49,153 nucleotides of DNA from Bacteroidales bacterium (lineage in GTDB: Bacteria > Bacteroidota > Bacteroidia > Bacteroidales > P3), in the NCBI GenBank assembly GCA_017469625.1, contig JAFUGA010000064.1:1-49153 (forward strand). The letters are read 5' to 3'. Shown here piece by piece: positions 1 through 9,130 of this stretch; the stretch's first letter is position 1, and the number at the start of each line of letters is the position of its first letter. A program made the position numbers and the translations under genes. The notes under the pieces were generated by a model. The model was not told the DNA's origin and ran no database searches. It saw only the letters and a program-made list of their open reading frames with translations.

Positions 1-59
1 ACATTATAAAAATACACACCGACAAAGGAGATACAACTCGCACGATTATTAAGGAATAG
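1..59 (+). CDS. 3' end of a T9SS cargo gene (partial)
   Basis: The window opens inside a reading frame that ends at TAG 57-59. The last 19 residues, ending HTDKGDTTRTIIKE, match the C-terminus of the protein at 199-1143 and of the one at 48829-49153. This is the end of a type A T9SS sorting domain, which directs outer-membrane export of the cargo before it is cleaved off. The body of the protein lies outside the window, so its function cannot be stated. Confidence 0.8.
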   Translation, partial: IIKIHTDKGDTTRTIIKE

Positions 60-129
60 AGTTCCTGCTTTTTGCAAAAAAATATTAAAAGTATTTCAAG
101 GGCGTAAACAACTGCTACTATTAAAAAAC

Positions 130-160
130 TTGCATTTTTTTTGAAAATGTATTACATTTG
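130..160 (+). promoter_or_regulatory. Putative promoter of the 199-1143 gene
   Basis: TTG at 130-132, 20 nt spacer, then TACATTTG at 153-160. This fits the Bacteroidota housekeeping pattern (TTG near -33, TAnnTTTG near -7). It lies 38 nt before the start codon. Confidence 0.6.
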
Positions 161-198
161 CAAAATAGAAAGTAAAATTATAATAAAAAAACAGTATT

Positions 199-1143
199 AT
201 GAAAAAGTTCGTACAAGTTATTATGATTTTAGTAATCATATCAATAAGTAAATATTCTTATGCTGATGACCCAGAACCAGATTCAACTCACTATTATAAA
301 CCTTATTTTGTGGAAAATGGGTGTATCCCTTTTGATGCTTTTACCAATGGAACAATAATTCTTAATCAAATGGGTGGAAAGTATAAAGAAGTATCACAAC
401 CTTATGTAATACCAGAGGGAGAATCAATAACAGTAAAAGGTGTAGCATTTAAAGGAGCTTTTTGGTACATGTCTACAAATAACATATATGATATTATTGA
501 ACCTGAATTTATCTATATAAATATATATCAAGATGATAGAATAATAACGAGTGTCCCTTTTGATACATGTCTAAGGCATGTGAGCAATACGGCACATACT
601 CAAATCTTTCGTGAAGTTTATTTTGATGAGGAAATGGAGTTATCTGGTAGTTTTTTAATTTCTATAGAAGCTGTTCCTGAAGATTTATATGGGTATATTA
701 GTTCCCAGCTCTGCACTGAATCCTCATATTGTCAAAATTTTAATGAAACAGGTATATATCACCCTTTAAAAAAGCGTAATGACTCTTGGGAAGAACTTGA
801 TTTTAGTTGGAATGAACCTAATAATATTCAATTCTTGCATTTATATCCTATACTTGCCTCAAATGAAAATAACGAAAACCCAAACGATGACAGTGGATTA
901 TCGGATATTGTGAAAAACAATACTTTCTTAAGTCCTAACCCTGCAAAAGATTTTGTAGAAATAACAAGCAGTTTTAAGATAAAGACAATTGACGTTGTAA
1001 ATATGCAAGGCAAAAGAATGTTTTCTAAACAGTTAGATAATTATATGACGCAAATAGATATACATTCTTTGCCACAAGGTTCATACATTATAAAAATACA
1101 TACCGATAAAGGAGATACAACCCGCACGATTATAAAGGAATAA
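199..1143 (+). CDS. Secreted protein of unknown function with T9SS type A sorting domain
   Basis: A 314-residue protein with a Sec signal peptide (about residues 1-22, hydrophobic core followed by YSYA). The central part, about residues 23-230, is not a family I recognise. The last 75 or so residues form a T9SS sorting domain: SPNPAKDFVEI, then VVNMQGKRM, then GSYIIKIHTDKG, ending in basic IIKE. The protein should therefore pass the Sec and T9SS translocons made by the operon that follows. Its last 71 residues differ from those of the 48829-49153 protein at only about four positions, while the upstream part cannot be compared because that gene is cut. A promoter precedes it and a strong hairpin terminator follows, so it is probably monocistronic. 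Confidence 0.85.
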   Translation: MKKFVQVIMILVIISISKYSYADDPEPDSTHYYKPYFVENGCIPFDAFTNGTIILNQMGGKYKEVSQPYVIPEGESITVKGVAFKGAFWYMSTNNIYDIIEPEFIYINIYQDDRIITSVPFDTCLRHVSNTAHTQIFREVYFDEEMELSGSFLISIEAVPEDLYGYISSQLCTESSYCQNFNETGIYHPLKKRNDSWEELDFSWNEPNNIQFLHLYPILASNENNENPNDDSGLSDIVKNNTFLSPNPAKDFVEITSSFKIKTIDVVNMQGKRMFSKQLDNYMTQIDIHSLPQGSYIIKIHTDKGDTTRTIIKE

Positions 1144-1162
1144 AAAAGAAATTTTATAGGAT

Positions 1163-1202
1163 AACGGACAACTTTTTGATTTGAAAAAGTTGTCCGTTTT
1201 GT
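1163..1202 (+). terminator. Rho-independent terminator of the 199-1143 gene
   Basis: Perfect 15-bp stem, AACGGACAACTTTTT (1163-1177) with its complement at 1184-1198, six-base loop, followed by a T-rich stretch. It starts 20 nt after the stop codon. Confidence 0.85.
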
Positions 1203-1445
1203 TTATAACAGGTATAAAAACATTAAACTTTAGAAGAGTATTTTTTATAAAAATATCTGTAGATATTTATTTCAAAAAGAGAAAAAGATTTTTTTTAAAA
1301 TCTTGTCTATAAAAATTTATTGATTGCAAAAAAGTATTATATAGTATTAAGAATAAAAAAGTTTATTATTTTTATTTCAAAAAAGAAAGAAACATATTTA
1401 TAGTTAAAAGAGAAAGTATAAAGGTTTCTAATTTATCTACAAAAT
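1203..1445. other. Intergenic AT-rich stretch, nothing recognised
   Basis: Together with the flanking terminators this is a 373-base gap between convergent genes. It is AT-rich, with A and T runs. I see no open frame of note, no RNA-like structure and no repeat shared with the rest of the window. Confidence 0.6.
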
Positions 1446-1478
1446 AAAACGGAATAGAAATCTTTTCCACTCCGTTTT
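1446..1478 (-). terminator. Terminator of the porPKLMN operon
   Basis: On the minus strand a 13-bp stem (AACGGAGTGGAAA against TTTCTATTCCGTT, with two G-U pairs) is followed by TTTATTTT. It lies 39 nt after the gldN/porN stop codon, at the end of the operon. Confidence 0.75.
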
Positions 1479-1516
1479 TCTGCATATTTATAAACAATTT
1501 ATATTCAACACTTCTT

Positions 1517-2383
1517 TTAATATTCCCACATATCTTGTTCTATATTAAACAAGTCGTCTTCTACCCTTTCTGCTTCATAAAGAGCATCCATACCTGAAAG
1601 ATAATCGCTAATAGAACGGTTGAAACGTTCAGACTCTTTTATAACGTAACTTGTGAACATTCTCTTTTGGAAAATATCATCATAAGAACGTCTTTCAGCA
1701 TCATTTGATGGGTTAAATACCTCTGTATTTGCAAGAAGGTATCTAACTTCAGGGTCATTGAAACGTACCCAACCAAGTGGCATAGGTTGAACTGTCTCAT
1801 CTCTTTGTACAAAGTAAATAAGTGAGAAACCTATTATACGTACATCTCTAACACTGCGTTGTTTATCTACAAACCATCTTTCTTTTATACGAAGAGTTTT
1901 CACGTCCATAGGGTTCATAGGTATGTAAATAACAGAATCATGCACTTGTTCCATACCGTCAAGGTCTACTGTAACAATTTCTTCTGTACGTGTTACACCT
2001 ATCTTTTGTTTAAACTCGTTCCAATCTGGAATCTCTACTTTGAACTCATCGTCTTCGTATATTTTTATAGTTCCATTAGAAGCAGCTCTGTCTATCATGG
2101 TAAACATATTGATTCTACCTTGGTCTTCTTCCACAGGGTAATAAAAGACTTGATTCATTTTTTCTCTGAAATCTACAACTCTCCAAATAGCTCTACTCCA
2201 TACAACATCTGCATCCCTAACATAAGGATATTCAAATGGTTTTTTTGCATTACGAGTTACCGCTCTTTCGTAGAATTGGTCTAATTCCTCTGTTGATTCA
2301 TCATCTACTATCTGTGCATTGACATTTCCTAAGAAGAACATCATTGCAAATATACTTAACATCAATAGACCTGTTTTTTTCAT
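1517..2383 (-). CDS. porN: T9SS ring-complex protein GldN/PorN
   Basis: A 288-residue protein with an N-terminal signal peptide (cleavage after about residue 23, NVNA). The body matches the GldN/PorN family: the repeated basic/aromatic pattern VVWSRAIWRVVDFREKMN near residues 60-80 and YPVEEDQGRINMFTMI after it are typical. In T9SS, PorN binds the lipoprotein PorK to form the large periplasmic ring that the PorLM motor works on. It is the last gene of the operon, 64 nt after gldM and just before a terminator. Length is normal for the family. Assignment rests on both sequence and gene order. Confidence 0.92.
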   Translation of the reverse strand: MKKTGLLMLSIFAMMFFLGNVNAQIVDDESTEELDQFYERAVTRNAKKPFEYPYVRDADVVWSRAIWRVVDFREKMNQVFYYPVEEDQGRINMFTMIDRAASNGTIKIYEDDEFKVEIPDWNEFKQKIGVTRTEEIVTVDLDGMEQVHDSVIYIPMNPMDVKTLRIKERWFVDKQRSVRDVRIIGFSLIYFVQRDETVQPMPLGWVRFNDPEVRYLLANTEVFNPSNDAERRSYDDIFQKRMFTSYVIKESERFNRSISDYLSGMDALYEAERVEDDLFNIEQDMWEY

Positions 2384-2447
2384 AGCTTTATTAAATTTTA
2401 GTGTTATCGTTAATTATACGACTATATTTCAAATTTGGTTACATTTT

Positions 2448-4049
2448 TTATTGAATAGTGAAAACTATTGTAGGGTTACTTGCTGCTTTTTCACCGTCTG
2501 GTCCCTTCACTCTAATTTCTTCTATATAAACTTTGTTTCCACGTCTAAGTTTATTTATCTTAGAAGTCATCTCAGCACTAAACTGACTACCTCTTCCCTG
2601 CAAAGGGACTTCAGCATCGCCACCTGTACCGAAAGTCATCTTGTATGAAGTTACAGTATAAGTTACAGGAAAATCAAATCCCTCCATTGCTACACGGAAA
2701 CCACCCTGTGCCAACAAAGATTCTTTAGCAACTCTACCTCCTTGGTAGTTACCAACCTTCACTGTAGGTTTTGGTATAACCTTTATACGATATTCTTGAG
2801 AGCCAAGAACACGTGTTTGGTTTCCAACCTTAGCAGATGCAGTTATAGCGGCTTTTGTTCCCTGACTTTTTACATTTACTATATATGAACCTGTACCTAC
2901 TTTCTTTATAGTAGCACCTGGTGAACCTCCTATGGTAACTATCAAATCTTCTGATTTTATACCAGGAGCACCTACTTCTATAGGGTTATCTACTCCTATG
3001 TAAAAGACATTCATCTTTGTAGCAGAAATAGTTGCAGATGGAGCAGCAACAAAATATTCTCCTTCAAAATCGTAAGGTTCTTCACCTACATCTTTCTTTA
3101 CATAAACAGTTCCTTTGTATTTCTGTGGACCTAATGCTCCAGCACCAAACTTTAACTTCAAAGTACCAGAATCTCCTACTATGCTTTGACCTCTTACATC
3201 TCCTCTTAGTTGAGAACGAGAATCGTATGCAGCAACTATAACCTCTGCTTCATAAGTTCCTCCTTGAATGATGTAAGTAGATTTAGGAATAACCCTTGCT
3301 CGCACTTCGTTGAATTTAAAGTCATCTGCAGATATAGCAGAGTAAAGACTATTTACAAGGTCGTATTCTGAGTTTTCTATTTCTGATTTTAATTTATTCA
3401 AAATAACAACGTCCGCTGCAAGAACTGTATGGTAGAAATTGTACATCTGCCAATTTAATTCTTGTCCTGCAGCATTTTTGTATTTGCCTTTAGTGTCTAT
3501 CTGTATTTTCTTTAACTGAGATTTGAACTTAGGGTCGCAAAGTTTCATCATCTTATCTTGATAAGCCTCTATTTTGGCTCTAAGTTCCTTTGCTTTTCCT
3601 TGACTACCATCTTCTGAACCACCTATGAAATAATTAGTTGGTCCGTCATAGTTGTCTTTCTTTTGTATAGCATTATAACCCTCTTTTGCAACAAGTTTTT
3701 TTATCTCGGCTTTTCCACCTTTGACACCATCTATGTTTGCAATAAGTTCGTATTTTATATCATCTATATAATCTAATATAACTTTTGTATCTTTTCTTAC
3801 CTGCTGTGCTTTTTCCCAATTAGGACCTACCTTTCCGGGATCGTTTTTGTATGCGTTTTCAAACATTGCATAGGAACTTGCTGTCTTGGAAATAAGTAAT
3901 TCATTAGTTACGTCCAAAGAATCTCCCACTGTAATGAATGACTGCAAAATCTCCGCAGACACATTTAGTGCCAACATAGCAGTATATACCAAATACATCA
4001 TTGTTATCATTCTCTGCCTCGGGGTTTCGGGGCAATTCGCAGCAGCCAT
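2448..4049 (-). CDS. porM: T9SS motor protein GldM/PorM
   Basis: A 533-residue protein. One transmembrane helix sits near the N-terminus (about residues 15-35, MITMMYLVYTAMLALNV), preceded by CPETPRQRM. A long periplasmic region follows, as in GldM/PorM with its four stacked domains. Its transmembrane helix packs with those of GldL to make the proton-driven inner-membrane motor, and the periplasmic part contacts the PorKN ring. It lies 50 nt downstream of gldL. Full length for the family, with no lesion seen. Confidence 0.95.
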   Translation of the reverse strand: MAAANCPETPRQRMITMMYLVYTAMLALNVSAEILQSFITVGDSLDVTNELLISKTASSYAMFENAYKNDPGKVGPNWEKAQQVRKDTKVILDYIDDIKYELIANIDGVKGGKAEIKKLVAKEGYNAIQKKDNYDGPTNYFIGGSEDGSQGKAKELRAKIEAYQDKMMKLCDPKFKSQLKKIQIDTKGKYKNAAGQELNWQMYNFYHTVLAADVVILNKLKSEIENSEYDLVNSLYSAISADDFKFNEVRARVIPKSTYIIQGGTYEAEVIVAAYDSRSQLRGDVRGQSIVGDSGTLKLKFGAGALGPQKYKGTVYVKKDVGEEPYDFEGEYFVAAPSATISATKMNVFYIGVDNPIEVGAPGIKSEDLIVTIGGSPGATIKKVGTGSYIVNVKSQGTKAAITASAKVGNQTRVLGSQEYRIKVIPKPTVKVGNYQGGRVAKESLLAQGGFRVAMEGFDFPVTYTVTSYKMTFGTGGDAEVPLQGRGSQFSAEMTSKINKLRRGNKVYIEEIRVKGPDGEKAASNPTIVFTIQ

Positions 4050-4099
4050 AATCTATCTATTTTTTAATTAAACTTCTTATTAAATAACTAAATAAAGAA

Positions 4100-5095
4100 C
4101 TAACCTTTTACCTGCATTGCAGCAAGCATATTGCCATATATATCATTCAATGAACCTACTTTCTTTGAAAGAGCATTAACCTGTTCTTTGTATTTAAGTA
4201 CATTTTCTGCAGTGTCTGCAAAATTAGTTACAAGGTTGTCTATTCTTTCTTGAACATTCTTTGTAGCTTCAAGTTGTGCAGAAGAATTTTCTATCTGCAT
4301 TTGATACAAAGCATTTATAGAAGATAGGCTTGAAGCCATAGTCTTCAACTCGTCTATATAAGAAGCATCTCCGAAAGATAATGTATTTGCTGTTTCTTTG
4401 TAAATGTTTGCAAGTGTAGAAACTGCACTTGTTGCTTCCTGTACAGATGCAAGATATTCACCTGAAGCAAGAAGGTCTTTATTAAGATAATCTGCTGTCT
4501 TTTTGTATGCAGAAGAAAGTTCTGTAACATTTTCAGAAGCAACTGAAACATTTTTGATGAAACTTTCTGATGTTTCTGCTGCAGAAGCAACTGAACCAAG
4601 TCCTTCTGCTGTATCTGAAAGTTTTTGAAGACCTTTACCTAAACTTTCTATAAGTTCTGGACCAATCTTAGCATCGTCAAGCATCTTGTCTAACTTTTGA
4701 GTAGAAGAACCTCCGCCAAGATTTATATCGGTAATATCTCCTGTAATGTTTATACCACCACCGTTTCTATTATCGCCAAACTTACTTGGGTCTTTTTGTT
4801 GAGCTTCGTGTATTTGTCTTTTTCTTTCATCCTCTTCTTGTGGTGTAAGACCTTCCATACCTGCCAATTCAGGATAAACTAAAGACCAATCGTAAGTAAC
4901 GTGCAAAGGTTCAAATGCAGATAAAGCGAAGATAATAGCTTCGGTAAGCATACCTACAACAAGCATCTCTGTTGCACCTGGCCAGTGGTTGATTTTAAAT
5001 AGAGCTCCTACGATAACGACAGAAGCACCTAAACCATACATCATTGCAGTAAGTTTCTTGTATCCCTTACTTCTAACTAATGTGTCAATACCCAT
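4100..5095 (-). CDS. porL: T9SS motor protein GldL/PorL
   Basis: A 331-residue inner-membrane protein with two N-terminal transmembrane helices (about 15-35 and 43-61) and a long cytoplasmic tail predicted to be largely helical. K34 and E52 lie at the ends or within the helices, where the family has a conserved lysine and a glutamate implicated in proton coupling. The link I GNW/HWPGATEM between the helices is typical of GldL. With GldM it forms the motor energising T9SS secretion (and gliding in species that glide). It lies 119 nt after gldK, the largest gap in the operon. Confidence 0.95.
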   Translation of the reverse strand: MGIDTLVRSKGYKKLTAMMYGLGASVVIVGALFKINHWPGATEMLVVGMLTEAIIFALSAFEPLHVTYDWSLVYPELAGMEGLTPQEEDERKRQIHEAQQKDPSKFGDNRNGGGINITGDITDINLGGGSSTQKLDKMLDDAKIGPELIESLGKGLQKLSDTAEGLGSVASAAETSESFIKNVSVASENVTELSSAYKKTADYLNKDLLASGEYLASVQEATSAVSTLANIYKETANTLSFGDASYIDELKTMASSLSSINALYQMQIENSSAQLEATKNVQERIDNLVTNFADTAENVLKYKEQVNALSKKVGSLNDIYGNMLAAMQVKG

Positions 5096-5214
5096 AATAA
5101 AATCAGTTTTTTAATTTTTTGTTATTGTTTTTATTTTTTTATTTCCACGACAAACGGCAATCCGTTATAAAACGGTTGCCGATATTATTTTATCAAATAT
5201 TTATCTCTATGTTA

Positions 5215-6594
5215 TTAGTTTCTGTAAACATTTGAAGAAGTTTTTGGATTATCTCCTCTTACACGTCCAAGATATGATTGAACACAACGAAATCCTATAT
5301 AACTTTTACCAGAATCTTGGTATTCAAATGTACGAGTTGCTGTTTGAATGAAGTGTTTTGCATCTTTCCAAGAACCACCTCTAACAACTTTTCTCTTCAT
5401 TACCATATCATCATCATCAGATGCTCTATAAGTATTGTATTGATTTAGGTCGTGAGCAAAATTGTAAGTTGAAGCATCAAAAGCATCTTCACACCATTCA
5501 GCAACATTTCCTGCCATATCATAAAGACCAAAGTCATTAGGTGCATAGTGTGCCACAACAACTGTAGTTGCTCCACCGTCTCCGTCATAAGCACCTCTCA
5601 AAGGTTTATAGTTTGCAAGGAAACATCCTCTACCGTTATTTACATAAGGACCTCCCCAAGGATATGGAGAACCATCTACTCCACCTCTTGCAGCATATTC
5701 CCATTCTGCTTCTGTTGGTAGTCTGAAATCTGCCATACGAGCATATTCTTCTTTTTCCAAATAATTATTCATTTGAAGAGTTCTCCATGCTGCGAAAGCT
5801 TTTGCTTGAACATAAGAAACCCCTACAACAGGATAATTATCGTACCTTGGGTGGTCAAAATAAGAACGAGTAGATTCGTCATTATAAGAGTATGCAAAAT
5901 CATGTATCCAACATAATGTATCTGGATAAATATTTACTCTTTCTAAATTTGTCAATTGTTTTCTTCCTCCAGCCAATGCAGATGGACGGTTATTGAACTG
6001 AGAACCTCTAAAATCTTTAGATGCTTGTTCTGCAGAGAAATCTTTCTTTGCAGCAGCATGATAATCTATCCAAGTGTATTCGTATATCAATTTTGCAGCA
6101 TCTAACTGTTGTTTGTTATAAAAACGTTCATCTGCTTTTATGAACAAACCTTCAGAAAGGGCTTCTCTTTCATCTTCGTTTTTACTATTCCAATTGATTT
6201 TTGCTTTCCAATTGATTAGAGGAGTTTCAAGTTCTTGTCCCCATTGGTCTGCTTCTATAAGATAAGTTTCAGGAGAGATTTCTCCTAAAAGTCTATAAGC
6301 AATAGAGTCTCTTACCCAATAGACAAATTGTCTATATTCATTGTTTGTAATCTCTGTTTCGTCCATCCAAAATGATTGAACTTGAACAGTCTTTGGTTCA
6401 AACTTATGGGATTTATACACATCTTCATCTGCTGAACCCATTGTGAAACTGCCCTGAGGAATATCAACCATACCATAAGGTTGCATATCCAAAACATTTG
6501 GTCTGTCCTTGACACCTATAAGTTCTCCTTTATCTGAACTTCCGCAACTAACAAAAACAATAGCCGCTGTCAATAACAAAATTACCTTTTTCAT
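5215..6594 (-). CDS. porK: T9SS ring lipoprotein GldK/PorK
   Basis: The protein has 459 residues from the start at 6594. An upstream ATG at 6627 would add 11 residues, but the start at 6594 gives a standard lipoprotein signal peptide with lipobox FVSC and lipidated Cys17. The rest is a formylglycine-generating-enzyme (sulfatase-modifying factor) fold. It shows RLPTEAEWEYAARGG, then GLYDMAGNVAEWCED, then VVRGGSWKD and YIGFRCV. In PorK this fold is structural, with no known catalysis. The protein anchors the PorKN ring to the outer membrane. Second gene of the operon, 77 nt after porP. Confidence 0.94.
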   Translation of the reverse strand: MKKVILLLTAAIVFVSCGSSDKGELIGVKDRPNVLDMQPYGMVDIPQGSFTMGSADEDVYKSHKFEPKTVQVQSFWMDETEITNNEYRQFVYWVRDSIAYRLLGEISPETYLIEADQWGQELETPLINWKAKINWNSKNEDEREALSEGLFIKADERFYNKQQLDAAKLIYEYTWIDYHAAAKKDFSAEQASKDFRGSQFNNRPSALAGGRKQLTNLERVNIYPDTLCWIHDFAYSYNDESTRSYFDHPRYDNYPVVGVSYVQAKAFAAWRTLQMNNYLEKEEYARMADFRLPTEAEWEYAARGGVDGSPYPWGGPYVNNGRGCFLANYKPLRGAYDGDGGATTVVVAHYAPNDFGLYDMAGNVAEWCEDAFDASTYNFAHDLNQYNTYRASDDDDMVMKRKVVRGGSWKDAKHFIQTATRTFEYQDSGKSYIGFRCVQSYLGRVRGDNPKTSSNVYRN

Positions 6595-6671
6595 ATTTCT
6601 TCTAAATTTTACGTTTTCTTTATTCATTTACGTTAAACAAAACAATTTTGTTTCATTTTTACATTATTTCT

Positions 6672-7688
6672 TTACATTTTAATTGTATTTCTATAAATAG
6701 TTGGAGGGTCTGGCTGACTTTCTATCTTGAAGCAATATCTCAAAAATAGTTCCAAAGAACCTGAGGCTTGTGTTGATAACCTCGATGTAGGAATATCATA
6801 TGACAAACCTGCCTTAAAATCATGCCAAGCAAAACCTGCCATCAACATAACAGCATCTTGTATTCTATAAGAAAGACCTCCCCATACTTTATGTTCATAC
6901 TCTATCAAAAGAGAAGCATCTACCTGATATGAATTTGAAGCCGCAAAATCTGTCTTCAAAAGAGCAGACGGCAAAACTCTCAAAGAAGGATAATCTGGTA
7001 ATACCCATTCATATCCTGCCAAAACATAGTAACATCTTCTATTATCCCAAGATAATTTATCGCTTCTTGTTTCTAAAAGTTTGCTTGCTGCTGCACCTAT
7101 ATATAACTTACCCGGAATTTGATAATAAATACCTGCTGCAACATCAAACAACATATCATCTCTATCTCCTGCCAAAATAATAGGGTCTGTTGGGTCTAAG
7201 ATTTGGTCTCTTTCATCAAACTGTCCTGAACCGACAAGATTTGATGCGTCTAAACTATGATTAAATAATTGTCCTTCTATACCTATAGCCAAATTACCTG
7301 TCGGAAACTGTATACGAAAAGCATAATCAAGTTTTATATACATATTATTCCAAAAGCCTATTTTATCTGAAATAACTGTTGCTCCCACACCTCCATGCAG
7401 AAATCTTACAGGCATATCAAAAGAAAGATTCATTGTTTCTCCCGAAGATGCACCTAAATTATTTCCTCTTGCATCTGTAATATCCAAACCCATCCATTGA
7501 TTTCGGTAAAAACCTGTAAAACATATAGCACCATTGCTACCTGCATAAGCTGGATTATAAGACAATCTGTTGAACATATATTGAGTAAAATGAGGTTCTT
7601 GTTGTGCCAATACCTTATTAGTTGAAGGCAACAACAAGCCAATTATCAATACAAATAACAAAAAGAATATATTATTTATCTTCTTCAT
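6672..7688 (-). CDS. porP: PorP/SprF-family T9SS outer-membrane protein
   Basis: A 338-residue protein with a signal peptide of about 28 residues, followed by the family hallmark QEPHFTQYMFNRLSYNPAYAGS-like start of the mature protein. The rest alternates short beta strands as in an outer-membrane barrel. PorP/SprF proteins partner the T9SS machinery or attach certain cargos to the surface. The order porP-K-L-M-N on one strand is that of Porphyromonas gingivalis. First gene of the operon, with a promoter 57 nt upstream. Confidence 0.92.
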   Translation of the reverse strand: MKKINNIFFLLFVLIIGLLLPSTNKVLAQQEPHFTQYMFNRLSYNPAYAGSNGAICFTGFYRNQWMGLDITDARGNNLGASSGETMNLSFDMPVRFLHGGVGATVISDKIGFWNNMYIKLDYAFRIQFPTGNLAIGIEGQLFNHSLDASNLVGSGQFDERDQILDPTDPIILAGDRDDMLFDVAAGIYYQIPGKLYIGAAASKLLETRSDKLSWDNRRCYYVLAGYEWVLPDYPSLRVLPSALLKTDFAASNSYQVDASLLIEYEHKVWGGLSYRIQDAVMLMAGFAWHDFKAGLSYDIPTSRLSTQASGSLELFLRYCFKIESQPDPPTIYRNTIKM

Positions 7689-7721
7689 ATATTTTTAAAT
7701 AGTACTACTAAAAACTCCCCT

Positions 7722-7752
7722 CTGTAATGTTACAGAAAGATGTGCAAAAATA
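7722..7752 (-). promoter_or_regulatory. Putative promoter and start-site palindrome of the T9SS operon
   Basis: On the minus strand TATTTTTG occupies 7745-7752 (a -7 box). Immediately downstream, about where transcription should start, CTGTAATGTTACAG (7722-7735) is a perfect palindrome with 6-bp arms. It could be an operator or a small 5' hairpin; nothing here distinguishes the two. Confidence 0.5.
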
Positions 7753-7864
7753 AAGATTTTTTCTTATAAACAGAATATAATTATTCATTTTTTTTTGAAA
7801 AATTTTTAAATCAACCATTTATTTCAACATCTATTCACTATAATTCAGACAGTTATAAGTTTAA

Positions 7865-8605
7865 TTATTTTTCAGTCTTTTTTACCAAGTGTGCAACAGG
7901 ATACAACCTCTTTAACTCCGATACAGCCGAAAGTCCGTCATCTTTGTTTTCAAATGGACCTATTGTTATGTAATAAAAATTCTCATTATATATTTTTTCT
8001 GCATTGGCCTTTGTTTGATATTTGTTAGGAACAGTATTTAGAACTTTGTTTGCATCGTCATTTCCCTCTGTAATGGCTATACGTATATAGTATTTTATAG
8101 GATAATCTATTGTTACATTATTAGATAAAGAGGCTACAAGGGAATCCATATAAGTTTTTTGTTCATAATCGTTCATTTTAGTTCTATCAAACATAGCATA
8201 CATATTTTCCTGTCCTTCCCATATTTTTCTATATTCCTCACCCATTACTTCTATATTTACAGTTGCAGTACCAGACTGAAGAAGATTTATCTTTTTTGCT
8301 GCTGTTTTTGATAAATCTATAATACCCGAACGAGCGCATCTATCGTTTATCTTAACGAAAACATATCGTCCGTTCTTTTTGTTTGTAACTTTTACTATAG
8401 AATGAAGTGGTAGTGTTTTGTGTGCTGCTGTGTATAGTTTTTGAGAAAATATTTCTCCGCTGGAAGTTCTTCTCTTTTCAAACCTATCATGGTAATACGT
8501 TGCTTTATGTGGCGACATTTTCTGTGCATAAACAGACAAATGCGTACATAATACTATCGCAATAAAACAACTTGTTAATATATAGATTTTTTTTCTTCTT
8601 ACCAC
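7865..8605 (-). CDS. RlpA-like double-psi beta-barrel protein with C-terminal SPOR-like region
   Basis: A 246-residue exported protein (signal peptide about 1-28). Residues 33-125 match the RlpA domain: ATYYHDRFEKRRTSSGE, then AAHKTLPLHSIVKVTN, then VKINDRC and GIIDLSKTAAKKI. RlpA proteins are peptidoglycan-binding and in some species are septal lytic transglycosylases. The C-terminus (about 170-240, YYITIGPFENKDDGLSAV) resembles a SPOR domain, which binds denuded glycan at division sites. Its start overlaps the end of the kdsC-like gene by 7 nt, so the two are translationally linked. It is the last gene of the envelope cluster. Confidence 0.8.
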   Translation of the reverse strand: MVRRKKIYILTSCFIAIVLCTHLSVYAQKMSPHKATYYHDRFEKRRTSSGEIFSQKLYTAAHKTLPLHSIVKVTNKKNGRYVFVKINDRCARSGIIDLSKTAAKKINLLQSGTATVNIEVMGEEYRKIWEGQENMYAMFDRTKMNDYEQKTYMDSLVASLSNNVTIDYPIKYYIRIAITEGNDDANKVLNTVPNKYQTKANAEKIYNENFYYITIGPFENKDDGLSAVSELKRLYPVAHLVKKTEK

Positions 8606-9123
8606 TCTTTTGATTGTTCGTTAAACCATTGCCCTTGCAATTTAAGGACTTGTTCTATTACATCTCTCACACAACCTTCTCCTCCATTCTTATGAGAGAT
8701 ATAATCTGCTACTTGTTTTATTTCCTCTGCAGCATCTTTTGGACAAGTGGCTACTCCTGAATTTATCATTATATCATAATCTGGAATATCATCACCCATA
8801 TACAATACGTTATTTTTTTCTAAATGGTTACATTTTAAATAATTTTCATAAACAGACAACTTTTGCTTTGCTCCCATAAAAACATCGCTCACACCCAACA
8901 TTTTCATTCTTGTTTCTATGCTTTTGCCACTTCCTCCCGAAAGAACTGCTATCTTATAACCTCTTTTCAATGCGTACTGAATAGCATATCCATCTTTCAC
9001 GTTACCACATCGTATTATAGTTTCGTTTTCTGAGGTATAAATCTTACCATCGCTCATTACACCATCATAATCAAAAACAAAAGCTTTTATATTGTGAAGT
9101 TTTACTTTATAATTCATATACAA
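8599..9123 (-). CDS. kdsC: KdsC-type HAD phosphatase
   Basis: A 174-residue HAD-superfamily enzyme without a cap domain. The nucleophile motif DYDGV is at residues 18-22 (D18 and D20), a VLSGG motif II lies near residue 60, and the GDDIPDYDI metal motif near residue 110. KdsC hydrolyses 3-deoxy-D-manno-octulosonate 8-phosphate to Kdo for lipopolysaccharide. The size and motifs also fit related small sugar phosphatases. Neighbouring hldD-like and lptB genes support an LPS role. A start at 9117 is equally possible. Gap to hldD is 7 nt. Confidence 0.85.
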   Translation of the reverse strand: MYMNYKVKLHNIKAFVFDYDGVMSDGKIYTSENETIIRCGNVKDGYAIQYALKRGYKIAVLSGGSGKSIETRMKMLGVSDVFMGAKQKLSVYENYLKCNHLEKNNVLYMGDDIPDYDIMINSGVATCPKDAAEEIKQVADYISHKNGGEGCVRDVIEQVLKLQGQWFNEQSKEW

Positions 9124-9130
9124 ACAAATT

